NCBI GenBank assembly: GCA_025024175.1
Contig: QCXZ01000137.1
Coordinates: 21,018,001-21,082,000, forward strand
Source: Rhyzopertha dominica
Lineage: Eukaryota; Arthropoda; Insecta; Coleoptera; Bostrichidae
Length of the DNA: 64,000 nucleotides
Direction: 5' to 3'
The notes below the pieces were generated by a model, which saw nothing but the letters and a program-made list of their open reading frames with translations, had not been told where the DNA came from and searched no databases. A program made the position numbers and the translations under genes. Each line of letters opens with the position of its first letter. Position 1 is the first letter of the stretch. Below are positions 49,340 through 60,952 of the stretch, one piece after another.

Positions 49340-50110
49340 TGAAAAAAAAAATTAGAAGTACTTAAAAAATTATTAATACAAAATTGGTATCCTACATCAA
49401 TGATCATAAAATACTGTATAATATCAGTTCAGAGATTGAAGGGAATTTAATAACATAATAATTGTATAATACAAACAGTTCACAAAAATTAATACATTAT
49501 GCAAGCTTATTTATTCGAATTTGACTGATAAAATAATAAAAAAGTGCCTAGAAAAACAGTAAAAAATGTAGAAAAAGTATTGGTTATATATGAAATTAAA
49601 TGTTTCACGTGTGAAAAAGAATATTTAGGACAAATTTAAAAAATTTCATTCCTTTACATAAAAGTGAACAGATGAGCACTTACTAGCGCTGTAATAGATA
49701 ATAATTCTCCACTCACAATAGATTTTGATAATATTAGGATTTTAGATAAAGAGCAAAATGTATGTAAAGGATCTATTCTTAAAATGGTTTACATTTCTAA
49801 AAAACTAAATAATATTAACAAAAAGCAGTCATTAAAAATTTATGTGTAATTTATTAATATTTACAATATCATTTTATAATCTACATAAAAATATCGAAGT
49901 TAGTTTGTTCAATAAAAAAATAGTTGTCAACATAACGTTCAATTTTATGTCAAATTCCAAAATAAATGTATTTCTCCTGAAACAGTTTAAAAAAATTGTA
50001 AATACTGTTATTAGTTTTATATTTATATACCTATTAGAATTTGTGATACTTTTGTAGTTCTCTGATGAAGACTCGAGAATAAATCATTTGAGAGCTAGGA
50101 AATAGTAATA
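49340..50110 (+). mobile_element. Penelope-like element relic
   Basis: The plus strand shows LKKLLIQNWYPTSMI near 49360-49405, typical of the part just after the reverse transcriptase. EIKCFTCEKEYLGQ follows near 49590, a GIY-YIG endonuclease core with its Cys pair. Next come SPLTIDFDNIRILDKEQN near 49710-49765 and ISKKLNNINKK near 49795. A CTGATGA box at 50062-50068 with a CTC/GAG stem and GGAAAT lies in the expected terminal-repeat position but is degenerate. There are many stops. Sequence differs from the 35-kb copy, so it is a separate lineage. Confidence 0.75.
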
Positions 50111-51292
50111 GTAATAGTACTAATTTCAGGTCGATATGTCCTAATCAATTCAAAAAATTATACAATCACGATCATAATATTAAATTTAATTTAATAAATG
50201 TATATCTATATGCAACGAGTTGATCATGTTTATTTGTGAGGTGTAATAGAAAGTTATTATTTTATATTTTAAACTGAAAACTAGATTCTTGTGTTTTTAT
50301 TCTATTATGAATTGGCAGCATAGATTGAAGAAACTTAATAGAATACGTGATATAGGCTAGTATATACCTCTCCAAATGAAATAAGTTGTAAAGTTACGAC
50401 CACCTAATAATTGCTTGTTTACTTACAATGAACCCTTAGCTGTAAATAATCTCTTGTTTAACATAGACCGACAGATGCTCGAACAAACCATTGCTTTATA
50501 ATTCCCTGACCCTGCAGACCAGATGGGGACTCGGGCTGAAATTTATGACCCCCAATAACTGCCCATCGTAGAAGTATTTAACTTCTTAAACAATAGCAGA
50601 GCAATATAACCTTATTTCAGTTAGAATACTATACGGAATTCGAACAAACAATTTACGATTCCGTATAAAACATGGACCTAGCAAACGCGTGATAAACTCC
50701 TCATGTGCGGGACTGTATAAACGTCCCAAATTATACACTTAGCGTCCTGTATTGATATAGGGACACTATATACACTTACAGTGACTAAATATATTACAGT
50801 ACCGCAATTCATTGTCCATATTTTTGCACTAAAATAGCGGATGAAACCAAATAGGTTTGACTCCGTCTTCTAAATAAACATTTAAATTTACCTTTACTAT
50901 TTTGCAATAAAATAGCGATTCGTTTGTTCCGTATCCTTTTCTTAGTGGAGTTAAGCATGGCCACCTCTAATATTGATATTGAAGGTGGCTATGAGTTAAG
51001 TCGTAGTAGTGTGCTAACCTGGCAGGATTACAGGTTACTCCCACTAGTACCCATTCATAGCATTAATAGTTACCAACATACCTTGCAATTACAAGGAAAA
51101 TGGAACACCCTGTACAACATATCAAAATAGAAATGAATAAAACCTAATTTTTTTGGAGTGTCCGATTCATATGAAATGTCCCTATTATTACAGCAAAAAT
51201 GCCAACTACATACAAATACATGATTATAATTAAAGTGTGCTTCAAATGCCGTATAAACAATTTATTAACTTATTCGATTCATTCAGAATAAT
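50111..51292. other. No gene recognised
   Basis: AT-rich spacer between the Penelope relic and the 3' end of DALRD3. A 68-codon frame at 50924-51130 has no motif. Confidence 0.35.
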
Positions 51293-52859
51293 TTACATCT
51301 GCTTCACAGGATCTATATGTAACAAATACAAACAGTTATGCATAACTTGCTCTAAGGCTTTTAAAAGGTAAATCCTTTGATGAATAACAGGAAAGAGGTG
51401 TTCTCTTGGTTCCTGCAAAATTTAAACTGCAGATCACACTAATAATAAAATATACACATAATTACCATTAAGATCCTGACTTTTCTGTAGTAGACACTGA
51501 AAACTGAAGACAATCTTGAAAGGAATAAGATAAGATAGTGAACATTTACTCTACCATTTGCAACACCTTTTATGCAATCCCTCACTACCAGTGGAAACTG
51601 CAAAATGTAGACAAATGTCAGTTCCCACTCTTCCTAAAACCAATGCAATATTATAAGCAGATCCCAATGTGGTGTACGATATATTACTGGTTCTGTGAGC
51701 AAATCGAACTTCAACTCTTCTAACGAAGGTAGTTGAGGATAGATTCCATCTTCTATTTTTTTATCAAACTCTTTAAATAACATGGATAAACGAGCACAGT
51801 TGTATAAAACAAATGAGGGTCCTTTAGTGTTAGTACAAGGTGGTCCTTGAGTATCTATTTTCATGGAATGTTGCGGTTTGTTTTGCAGCAATTGAATAAT
51901 TACGGCGGCTTCTCCCAATTTCTTAAAAAATTCACACCATTCTAAAGAAGATGTAACACGAACACCATATTTGTGTTCAGCCATCAGTCTCATATCCGTC
52001 GTCCGTCTACTAAATTATTTTAGTTGATGTTTGTGTAACGCAACAGATCTGTTTAATTACTTACTCAAAAAACTGGTTGGCTGTTGTCAGTATGTCCTTC
52101 GAACCCTGCGTATTTAAAACTGGCCCACATAATATATAAACAACTTTGGACGAGTTACTTTTAGCATTATTCAAAACGAATTCTAATACAGTTGAAGGAT
52201 CCAACGTTTCACTATCGACTACATTATAATTAGTAAAGTTTAGTAGCCGAATTATCACTTTTTGTAACAAATATATCTTTAAATTGCTCAAATCAAAATC
52301 ATTTATATTTGCTGTTTCACTGAAAGAACGGACATAAATGTTTCTATTGCAACCAATATTTTGAGACCCATATTGGTTGTTTGACTTCAACACCAAAGAA
52401 AATATTTTGCTATAAATATTTTGCCTGTCTAAATACAACAATACATTGTTCTTATCATCGACTACAGCGTTCGATATTGTCAGAGGCCAATTACTGCTTA
52501 TATCAATCATATTCTGTAACATGTTAGGTGAGGGATCCACTACTGAATCTTTACAAATATGTTTGCTACTGATGTGAGAACTCCAACTTTTTGCATCAGA
52601 CGGAAAGCTTATATCTCCCAATTGTTCCAGCTTCCTTGTATGTATACGAATAATATTGGAATCATTGATATTCTCAGAACCAGATACATATTTGTACAGT
52701 TCTTCAACAAAACCTTTTAATAGGCACATGATATAACAGGCTGCTGCACTGGCAAGGAAATATAATAAAATCAAGATTAACTTCAGTAATCAGTACCTGC
52801 TTCAGTATATCAGTGTTTTCTATTCTGAATCTGATAAGAGGATATGATTCTGATCTTTT
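51293..52859 (-). CDS. DALRD3: DALR anticodon-binding domain protein 3 (5' end incomplete)
   Basis: In mammals DALRD3 partners METTL2 to place 3-methylcytidine on certain arginine tRNAs. Exons on the minus strand: A 52859-52797 (or -52801), B 52748-52065, C 52009-51688, D 51633-51466, E 51412-51293 (TAA 51295-51293). Introns are 48-55 nt. Exon B carries the middle region with VVYILCGPVLNTQGS. Exon C has MRLMAEHKYGVRV and SFVLYNCARLSMLF, the DALR-domain signature. Exon D has EEWELTFVYILQFP and VYYRKVRIL. Exon E ends LYLLHIDPVKQM. B-C-D-E join in phase. Exon A to B does not join in phase with the GT donor, but it does with a GC donor (52 nt intron). About 130 N-terminal residues of the usual protein are missing, and no start codon was found. 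Confidence 0.92.
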
Positions 52860-53066
52860 CTGTAATGTTACAGTAGATAAGTATTTTGATTTTTGACTAT
52901 TTTGTTATGGTAAATTCATAAGAACTACCTACGTTGTGAAATATTATCTACAATCTTAACCTTAAACTGGTAACTTGTAAGGTGACGACTTGTAGTTTGT
53001 CGGCTAGTTTCAAACGTGGCTGTTGAAACAGACGTTCTTGAGAATTGTAAGATAAAGTTGTTAAAA
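52860..53066. promoter_or_regulatory. Short intergenic region between DALRD3 and DNAJC25
   Basis: About 200 bp separates the first recognised DALRD3 exon (minus) from the DNAJC25 start (plus). A shared bidirectional promoter is plausible, unless missing DALRD3 exons lie beyond DNAJC25. No TATA box was noted. Confidence 0.35.
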
Positions 53067-54074
53067 ATGTTATATAAAAGTTTTGTAGTAATTATCTACT
53101 TTTCAACTGTAATCTGTTCATTAGAGGCTCAGCTCTTAGAAGGCTTGTATTGTGGTAAAAGCAACTGTTACGATATATTAGGAGTTACACGAGATGCTAG
53201 CAAAAGTGATATTGCAAAAAGTTACAGAAAATTGGCTAAACAGTACCACCCTGATGTACATCGAAATAAAGAAGCGAAGGAGAAGGCTGAAGAACAATTT
53301 AAAATAGTAGCTACAGCATATGAAATATTAAAAGATGATGAATCAAGAGCTGATTATGATTATATGTTGGACCATCCGGATGAGTATTATGCACATTACT
53401 ATAGGTATTATCGCAGACGTGTTGCACCAAAAGTCGATGTGCGCATTGTGCTGTTTGTAACAATATCGATAATATCAGTTATTCAGTATTATAGTTCTTG
53501 GCAGAGATATGACACTGCTATTAAGTATTTTATGAGTGTTCAAAAATATAGAAATAGGGCATTAGATATAGCAAAGGAAGAAAATATGTTACCAAACGCT
53601 AAGAAAACTAAAGGTAAAAGTAAAGCAGAACAGAAAGAAGAGCTGGATACAATTATTAGAAAAATAATTGAAGACAAAATGGACATAAAGGGAGCCTATG
53701 CAAAACCAAAAATTACCGACATCTTATGGATACAGCTGATTATCTTACCTTATACCATAACAAACTACATCATTTGGTATTTATGTTGGATATGGAACCA
53801 TACAATCCTCAAAAAACCTTACAATGAAGAAGAGAAATTATATCTTATAAGGAAATATTTAAAAATGGGGCAACATCAGTTTGATGCTATTGATGAAGAT
53901 AAGAAACAGGAGTATCTGGATATGGAATTGTGGGTTCCAGAAAAGTTCGAGGAATGGCATAAGCAGGAAGAAGAAAATATGAAAAAACAATTTGCCGAGA
54001 GTAATAGGTACAAACAGTATAGGAGATATTTAAAAAATCATGGTGTAGGACGAATGACTTTTGATGATTCGTGA
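53067..54074 (+). CDS. DNAJC25: DnaJ homologue subfamily C member 25
   Basis: A J-domain co-chaperone of the endomembrane system that stimulates Hsp70 ATPase. Single-exon, 335 residues from ATG 53067, close to the vertebrate length of about 360. Residues 1-23 are a signal or first membrane segment. [20 protein letters not shown] leads into the J domain (about 33-110) with an intact HPD (YHPDVH) and [34 protein letters not shown] and APKVDVR are DNAJC25 signatures. A membrane segment (about 130-148) follows, then a charged coiled region, a second hydrophobic stretch ([20 protein letters not shown]), and a basic C-terminus with [13 protein letters not shown] and GRMTFDDS. A frame without ATG extends upstream to 53016 via GTG, which is not used. 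AATAAA occurs at 54473. Confidence 0.97.
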   Translation: MLYKSFVVIIYFSTVICSLEAQLLEGLYCGKSNCYDILGVTRDASKSDIAKSYRKLAKQYHPDVHRNKEAKEKAEEQFKIVATAYEILKDDESRADYDYMLDHPDEYYAHYYRYYRRRVAPKVDVRIVLFVTISIISVIQYYSSWQRYDTAIKYFMSVQKYRNRALDIAKEENMLPNAKKTKGKSKAEQKEELDTIIRKIIEDKMDIKGAYAKPKITDILWIQLIILPYTITNYIIWYLCWIWNHTILKKPYNEEEKLYLIRKYLKMGQHQFDAIDEDKKQEYLDMELWVPEKFEEWHKQEEENMKKQFAESNRYKQYRRYLKNHGVGRMTFDDS

Positions 54075-56687
54075 AAGGAATAGTGCCAGGGAATTGTTAT
54101 TTATTGTATTTATTTACTAAAAGGACGTACATATGTTTCGTGAATATATATTTTTGTATATTATGTTATCTACAAACTAGGGATGGCAATATTTACCAGT
54201 ATATTTGTGCAACAAAATTTAACTCTTAAAGAATAGGTGGTTACCATATTTTCCTGTCAGATTATACACAAAGGCCTGTGTATCATTTAAATACATTCTA
54301 TATTATATAATATGTTTAATTACACAATGTAAACTCAACTATTCCTCTTAAGTAACATGGAAGCCATTCAAAGCTGAAAAAAATACCAATTTCAAAGTAT
54401 TAAATATATAACAATTTTTAGATAATTTTAATGTTTACATAATTTTTCTGTGTGTTAAATATTTGTCATGCAAATAAATATGATTCCTAATATTTAACAT
54501 TTAAACATGTTGCATGAATTTGTTTTAATTTTAATGTTACCTGAATTTATCTGACACATGAAACTTTGAAACATTGTAGTGTGGGGCAGTAGAAATTTTT
54601 TCAACGATTGCTCTATTTTACATGGCATGCAATAATGTATTGAAGCTTATATTCAGCAGTAGAGATTCAAAGACTTCTTTCCACAGAAACGGGCAGTTAT
54701 GGAAAAAATTTGTTATCGTCAGTTTAACTACCAAATCAAATTTCATTTGATAAATGATATTAGCAAGCAACAAATCACATCATTGATTCATGCCGTCTAC
54801 TATCGACAAATAATAAGTGACATGTAGACTTTTTTAATTAAACACCTATTAACTTGTAATAAGTTGATAAATAGGTAATGTTTTTTCAAGGTGAGAGAAT
54901 CCAATCAACAAAATGTTATATACCTATGTAAAAAAAATTGTATAGGTGGAATTATATGCGTTTATCATACATGTTCTTCATAAGCACTGTGAAATTTCTC
55001 TTATGTTTTTATTATGGTGGTTAAACCCATAAATCCCCACAAGTGGTTTAGGGTCACTCCAGGTGAATATCAAAACTTGGCTTGTTACTGCTTGTCTCAT
55101 TTATTTATTAATATATAGTCTCAACATTATTAAATATATGGTATTCATATTGAAAGCTCATAAGTTTAGTATCTTTTATATAGGTAGTTTTTATCAAAAT
55201 TGCTTAAGTTACAAAGTGCATCTTGTATCAGGTCTCTGTAGGTATTATTGTGTTAAAGATAGAAGAAATTATATTAACTAAGACATTCCAGTCTTCATTA
55301 TTGCAACAAACGGATTAAAATTACAATTGATACAAAATTTTTGCTTTCTTTTATTGATGTGCTTTCCATGCTATAAAATATGCATGTATCAGGATTTTTC
55401 TGTTTGATAAACACAGAACAGTTTGTGTAGTTTTGCAGACAGAAATTATTTGAAGCGGTTCTGCTTTTTTAAAGGGCAGTACCACAGTTAGAGGCTCTTT
55501 TTTTAGTTTTATTTGTTTCGGTATCTAAATACTATAATAGACATATGCCAACAAGCAATGTAATACCGCAGGAGTTACACATTGCCTTCGAAAACGTCAA
55601 TTATATTACTTTTTAGAACTAAATACTAAGGGCGCCACACAAATCACATTTGTAATTGAAGAGCGGTGCGTTTTATTTGTGCCAAGCCCTAAGAAATACA
55701 AATAATAGTCATACCGTACATTATTCAGCTGCAGAAGTTTGTTCTCATTTGCTTCTCAAAATGCATGAATGTGTACGCTAACATAACATATTCTGTGCTG
55801 ACTGACATAATATATGTAATAAGTACATTTGCATATGTTAAGGAAAACAAAAAATATATCTACATAAATTGTACTAGTCGTACAATATAATGTCAGTAAC
55901 AGGTGTAACAAAATACATAATATGATACATCAGTATATTTTAAATTTTGCCATCCCTAGCACAGGTAAAATTGTACTGTGTGAAATACTGCATGATTAAA
56001 GGTTATACAATCAATTTTGCTTTTTGGATTTGGTAACTTATTATAAAGTCAACGTAGGTAGAAGTAATGATACAAAATATTTTTTTCTAACCTCATATCT
56101 GAAAAGCTTCCTAAAATTAATTTAAGGTATCTTTTTTTTTAAATTACCACAAGGTGTGCTGTTCAGAATGCAAAAAAAGATTTATGTAATCATATTTTGA
56201 TTTTCAAAGTCAAAGTAAAAATCTATCGTGTTGATTTTTCTATTTGTAGCCATCCTTGGTCGACTGCAGGTGAAATGTGTTGTAACGGTATCATATACTA
56301 TACTTGCATAAATTTTAAGATTAACATAATTATATATATAAGTTCTTAAGCAGAACTACATATCATCCATTTATGCAGATATCAAGCACCTACATGACGT
56401 TATTTTGGAAATTTACCTGAAATATTGTGCAAAATTGTACATGGCACTGGGGACTAATTTTGACGGAATTCAACGATTCTAAACTAAAGGTAACAACGAA
56501 GTTTTAAATGCTCCTGAAATTACACAGCAAATCCTTAATTTCTCCAACAAATTGCATAATTGGGTATTATCACTATTTTTGAAAATTACGTAAAATGAAT
56601 CTTGGCGTGCATATATATCGTACGCCATGTTAAAAAAAACAAAAAAAATATTTGTAGGTAGATAATTTCAAGTCTGAAATTCGAATC
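54075..56687. other. DNAJC25 3' flank and intergenic, no gene
   Basis: AT-rich. It includes the probable polyadenylation signal of DNAJC25 (AATAAA, 54473-54478). No further coding or repeat feature was recognised. Confidence 0.45.
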
Positions 56688-57710
56688 TTAAGAGTCACCG
56701 CCAAAACGCTTCTATCCAAGGTTATTCAACTCGTGACGTCAAGTATTATGTAAACATTACCGGGGCGCGTGCTGTTTAATGGTGTAGTATCATTCTTGAA
56801 TTGGAAAAGCTTTTGTGTGATGTTTATTGAAAGAACGGTGTAAGAAGTCGCACCAAAAAGTGATTTGTGTAGATTTACAAGCATCTATTATGCATGGAAA
56901 ACAAAACAAGTGTTGTTTTGTTCATGGTTATAAAAGTGCTTCAGTCAGTACAGCTAACACAAATTTTGTAACCGTTCCTCGAAATTATCAACGTATGAAA
57001 AGTTGTTTAAGGTCCCTAGACGTGATATGCCGAAATCGCAAAGTTTGTTTTTCTGTTGTGAAGATCATCTTAATTCTTACTGTAAGTTTTATTATTCTTT
57101 TTGAGGTTATAAGTGTTAACCATTCAGTTTCCATTTTGTTAAGCTTGAAGAAGGTATAATTTTTCATACCTTCTTCAATATGCGTTTTAAGTTGATAGAG
57201 GGAAATGTTATAATAAAGAATGACGTTGTTCCACATATATCAGCCAGACCGGAAACAAGCCGCAAGAGCCCCGAAAGTAAATGGCAATTTATATTTATTC
57301 TGACCTTTAAAATAAATGCCAAGTTTAGGGTACATTTATGATTCTTACATTTTTATGTTTACAAATAGTATGTTTCCAACAACCCACTATGATCAAATTA
57401 TCAGTGCTACGTTAATTTGATAAAAAGTTCACCTATGCTGTTGCTTTTACGTTCCTCATCTCCGCCGCGTCAAACCGCTCGTCGCTGTACACAAATTCCG
57501 TTACAATGAAAATGCCTTCAGAAGTCATAACTCATACTTTCCCTTGGCGTATTTTAATTCGCTTGTCACAAAATGAACGCGAACAACAAACTAATAAATT
57601 GACGGGCTGAGGCTGACGCGTGACGCGCTGATCCCATATGTAAACAAGCGGCCATTTACAAGACACCTGACGTCACGGCCAATATGTTCGCGTTTTGGCG
57701 GTTCCTTTAA
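56688..57710. mobile_element. Kolobok-like THAP transposon, TTAA-flanked, 1.0 kb
   Basis: TTAA sits at both edges (56688-56691 and 57707-57710). The ends are inverted repeats: ACCGCCAAAACGC (left) and GCGTTTTGGCGGT (right), with further matches at GTGACGTCA and TGTAAA. The interior starts with a THAP-like coding fragment (56890). THAP-encoding transposons that use TTAA targets are the Kolobok superfamily, whereas piggyBac uses TTAA without THAP. The catalytic part is missing, so this is a non-autonomous deletion derivative. Confidence 0.72.
56890..57080 (+). pseudogene. THAP domain fragment with frameshift
   Basis: From ATG 56890 the frame reads MHGKQNKCCFVHGYKSASVS and then FVTVPRN and RMKSCLRSL. 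A one-base loss near 57020 shifts to the frame DMPKSQSLFFCCEDHLNSY. Together these give the THAP order C..C, VP, a basic-Trp-type helix region, then CEDH. The second Cys of the first pair is Tyr (VHGY instead of the usual V.GC), and the frameshift breaks the protein, so DNA binding is lost. Confidence 0.65.
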
Positions 57711-58951
57711 ATATTCACATTTTAAATATTAAAAACACACCTTACGATCCATTTTTTCGAATTTATAAGCTGTTTTGTGGATTAGATGCTACCTATTAAT
57801 ATGCAATTTAATAATATATAAATACATGGCAAATAGCCAATTCTATGTAGTAAGACTCCGCATATCATTCGGTATCTAGTTCGACATAACGGCAGTAGCA
57901 GGGATACAGTTCCAGGCTCATTGGACTTTGAGGGCTCTGGTCCAATGCATAAACCATTTAAGTCCATTTTTGTGCAAAAATGAGTTAATTGTATATTCTT
58001 ACATAATCTTTAATTTTTAATCGTCCTTTGTGCATACACCAGCCGTCTAGCTCTATAACCAAACACACTGGTGTGTGGTAGGTAGGTATACAAAGAATGA
58101 AATACCTATGCACAAAAAAAGTTATCAACTATTTTGCCCTTGAAACATTTTTTATTAGTCGCTTCACTGGTTTATGTACTGGACTCCTTATTCATGCTGC
58201 ATTTCAAGTTTTGTCAGATATTACGCTCGCAAAGTAGACAGAAATTTTAAGGTATAGATTTGATTTGTTTTTGAGATAATAGTGACATTTGGAACAATTA
58301 CAATGATCATAAAACCTGTTACAAATATCTTCAACTGATTTCCCCTATTTTGACTAATACTCCTGAACAATTATGTCTTTCCAGTTTGATTTCGTTATAT
58401 TTTAGAATTAGAAACATCAGATCCTTATGCATCACAAGTGGTTTTTTTACACTTAAAGTTTTACAATTACAAAGATTATTCTAAAAACTTTTAATTTCAT
58501 CCCATGTGTGTACTTTTTAGCCAATCACTACACTAAAATACTGGCAATAACTACAAGAGCTTTTATAACTGTAATGATTTGTAGAGCTGTTTTTATTCAT
58601 TGCTAATCCGTATTTCTAAAATTTGATGTTTCTCATCATTTGTAAAAATGAACAAGAATAGATTTAGCACATCGTCAAATGGCAAAATTTCTGGTAAATT
58701 AAGGTTGTAAAAAGTAAAAAAATTGTCTATCGATTACCATGCGAGAGTGAGAATAAATTAGAAAATAATTCTCCAGGCATTTTCTTGAACTGTTGCCATC
58801 TGGCAATACCCAACAGCCTACGACTCTCCTAGCTTATTTTCACTCTTGTGATATTATAACTGAGAAAGGGTAAACTGAAATTACTATTATACAAGTAGTG
58901 CATTATTTAAAAATCTTTATTAAAAATCTGTATTTGTTGTGATCAGAATCT
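57711..58951. other. No gene recognised
   Basis: AT-rich spacer between the Kolobok-like element and the 3' end of NSE4. Confidence 0.4.
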
Positions 58952-60053
58952 TTATCCCAAATTTTTATGTCGATACTGCTGCAGAAAACCTTCACCCACC
59001 TGCAGATTCTGAAACAAACAATAAAATCATACCGAGTTTTTCACCTCTGCAACGTGAATACCTCCCATTCCTCCATGCTTATAGATGCAATCATTTGTAT
59101 GTTTTTCCCTCCTTCTTCTCTAAATGTGGTCAACCTATTTTTTGAAACTGGTTTTATGCTTGGTTGACCACTCTCATCTACGTGCAAAACAACTATGTTA
59201 ATCATATAGAAAAAATACAATAACATACCTACTGCCATAGCAGCTGTTCCATTTCTAATCAAAAACGAACAATAAAACATATTTTCTACAGTAGTTGCAA
59301 AACTGCTGGTGTCTATTACATATTTATAGTAATTAATGGGCTGGCGATTATTCTTTATATATTCACTTTGTAAAACCTTTTGCAAAAAAGCAACTATTTC
59401 ATTAATTCCTGCTTCTTCCTTTTCAACACTAACAATATTTTCTAGTCGTTTCTTTACCAATTGTTCTGGTGCATCACGTGTTTTTTGTTTTTTTACTTTA
59501 GGTTCGGGCACTTTTGTTATATCAAATGTTCCATATGTAAAAGCATACTGTGGAATTTCAAGAACAATATGTCTAGCATCCTCAAGCAATTTAAACCAAT
59601 CGGTTTTTTGATTTATTTCTTCTTCCCTATTTGCAATACTATTACGTATTTTTTCGGCAAATTCAGTAGCTTCATATGTGGAATCTGCAGTTTGTACTGC
59701 TTTAATACACTTCACTAAAATAGCACTAGCTGTCGATAACACTTGTGAATCTGTTAAAGTGTCTTCAATTTTATTCACATTATCTTCTATATGCCAATCC
59801 TGGTCGAGTGCATTAACTTCTTGTAATATCTCACCTAGTTCCTTCACAGTATGAAGTCCAGTGTCCTCAGATTCCTCTACAATATGATAATTTGGGATAC
59901 TTACTGAAATAATGTATTAATGATTATAACCTTACGTATTTGTTGTAATCTATCAATTAAATTTAGATAACAATTTCTTCGAAGTACATCGCTTTTAGAG
60001 ATTGTTCGATTATTTCGATTATTATTTTCTTGATCAGTTTCCATACTTTCCAT
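58952..60053 (-). CDS. NSE4: Non-SMC element 4 (kleisin of the SMC5/6 complex)
   Basis: NSE4 bridges the SMC5 and SMC6 heads and supports DNA repair and replication-fork stability in the nucleus. Exon 1 is 60053-59936 (MESMETDQEN start), exon 2 is 59876-59062, exon 3 is 59008-58952 with TAA. Introns are 59 and 53 nt. Inside exon 2 there is a further 36-nt in-frame intron (59228-59193), so translated read-through would insert 12 residues. Spliced length is about 317 residues, a little short for the family. Signatures are DRLQQI and the N-terminal helix. DTSSFATTVENMFYCSFLIR followed by GTAAM is the C-terminal winged-helix core of NSE4, and QPSIKPVS and ISMEEWE are its tail. The gene converges on DNAJC25. 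Confidence 0.93.
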
Positions 60054-60952
60054 CCTAGTCTGCGGGTACTCGTATTTTCAACACTTATTCACAAAAATCA
60101 ACCTGACCACTTGATATGGACGGAACGGACCACAAAATCACAAAACCAAAACATCCAAATCACACCCTGCTCAAGAAAGCGCCAATTTGAACTATTTGAA
60201 GACAATCAAAGCAAAGCAAACGTCATTTATGACAAAAATTCCCATCTTGTCAGTTTGACAGATAACCTAAAATGCCGGAATTAGAACTACCACCACTAGA
60301 AGACGAGATATTATAGTTCAAATAAACATACAGTAATATGTGGAATAGGTAACAGATAAAGTGAAAATTATAATTAAGGTATTGGACAACATGATTTTTT
60401 TTGTTCCATGCATGGATGCGTTTGCAAACAATGATCATCTGCTACAATTTAATTAATTCATTTATTATACTGATGCATAAAAAAGAATTTTATGCTTAAT
60501 TTAATTTTGACATTTGCAAACTGATTATTACCGCGAATGTTATTTTGTGACCTTATCCACTGCCATGTGGAAATGAAAGTGTCGAGTTGCGCTTTAAGAA
60601 TCGGGAATGTTGTTAAACTACTAATTTAATAAGTATTAACGTTTTGAAATCTATAATGAAAGCATTTAATATCCGGTATTGTGACTATTTGTGTTACGTA
60701 TGCTAGATTTCAGACAAGACCATTATTATAGTTTAACGGTTTTAGTGTGTAATTTTTGGAAGGTGTGACCTTTCAATTTACATGTTTTTCGCATTATAAA
60801 TCAGTTGTTTATAACTGTTCAGCTAAAATAATATGTGCTCCTATTTGCTTTTCCGTAAACTAAATAAATAAAATGCTTGCGTTTTGACGCAAAATATATG
60901 CTTCCATTAAAATGTAGTAACTACTTGTAATAAATAGTTTACGTTTTAAATA
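60054..60952. promoter_or_regulatory. Divergent intergenic region, NSE4 and adaptor gene
   Basis: About 900 bp between two gene starts on opposite strands, probably holding both promoters. A tiny plus-strand ORF (60272-60316, 14 codons, MPELELPPLEDEIL) is present and could be an upstream ORF or chance. Confidence 0.35.

Noticed and set aside
53016..53066. Upstream extension of DNAJC25
   Set aside because: The frame begins at GTG, and the extra 17 residues lie before the normal hydrophobic N-terminus. ATG 53067 is the better start.
57782..57967. 61-codon minus-strand frame considered as a missing DALRD3 exon
   Set aside because: No similarity to the DALRD3 N-terminal region, and no phase-compatible splice link.
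59193..59228. Transmembrane-like insert in NSE4
   Set aside because: It has donor and acceptor sequences, and NSE4 is nuclear. It is treated as a short intron.
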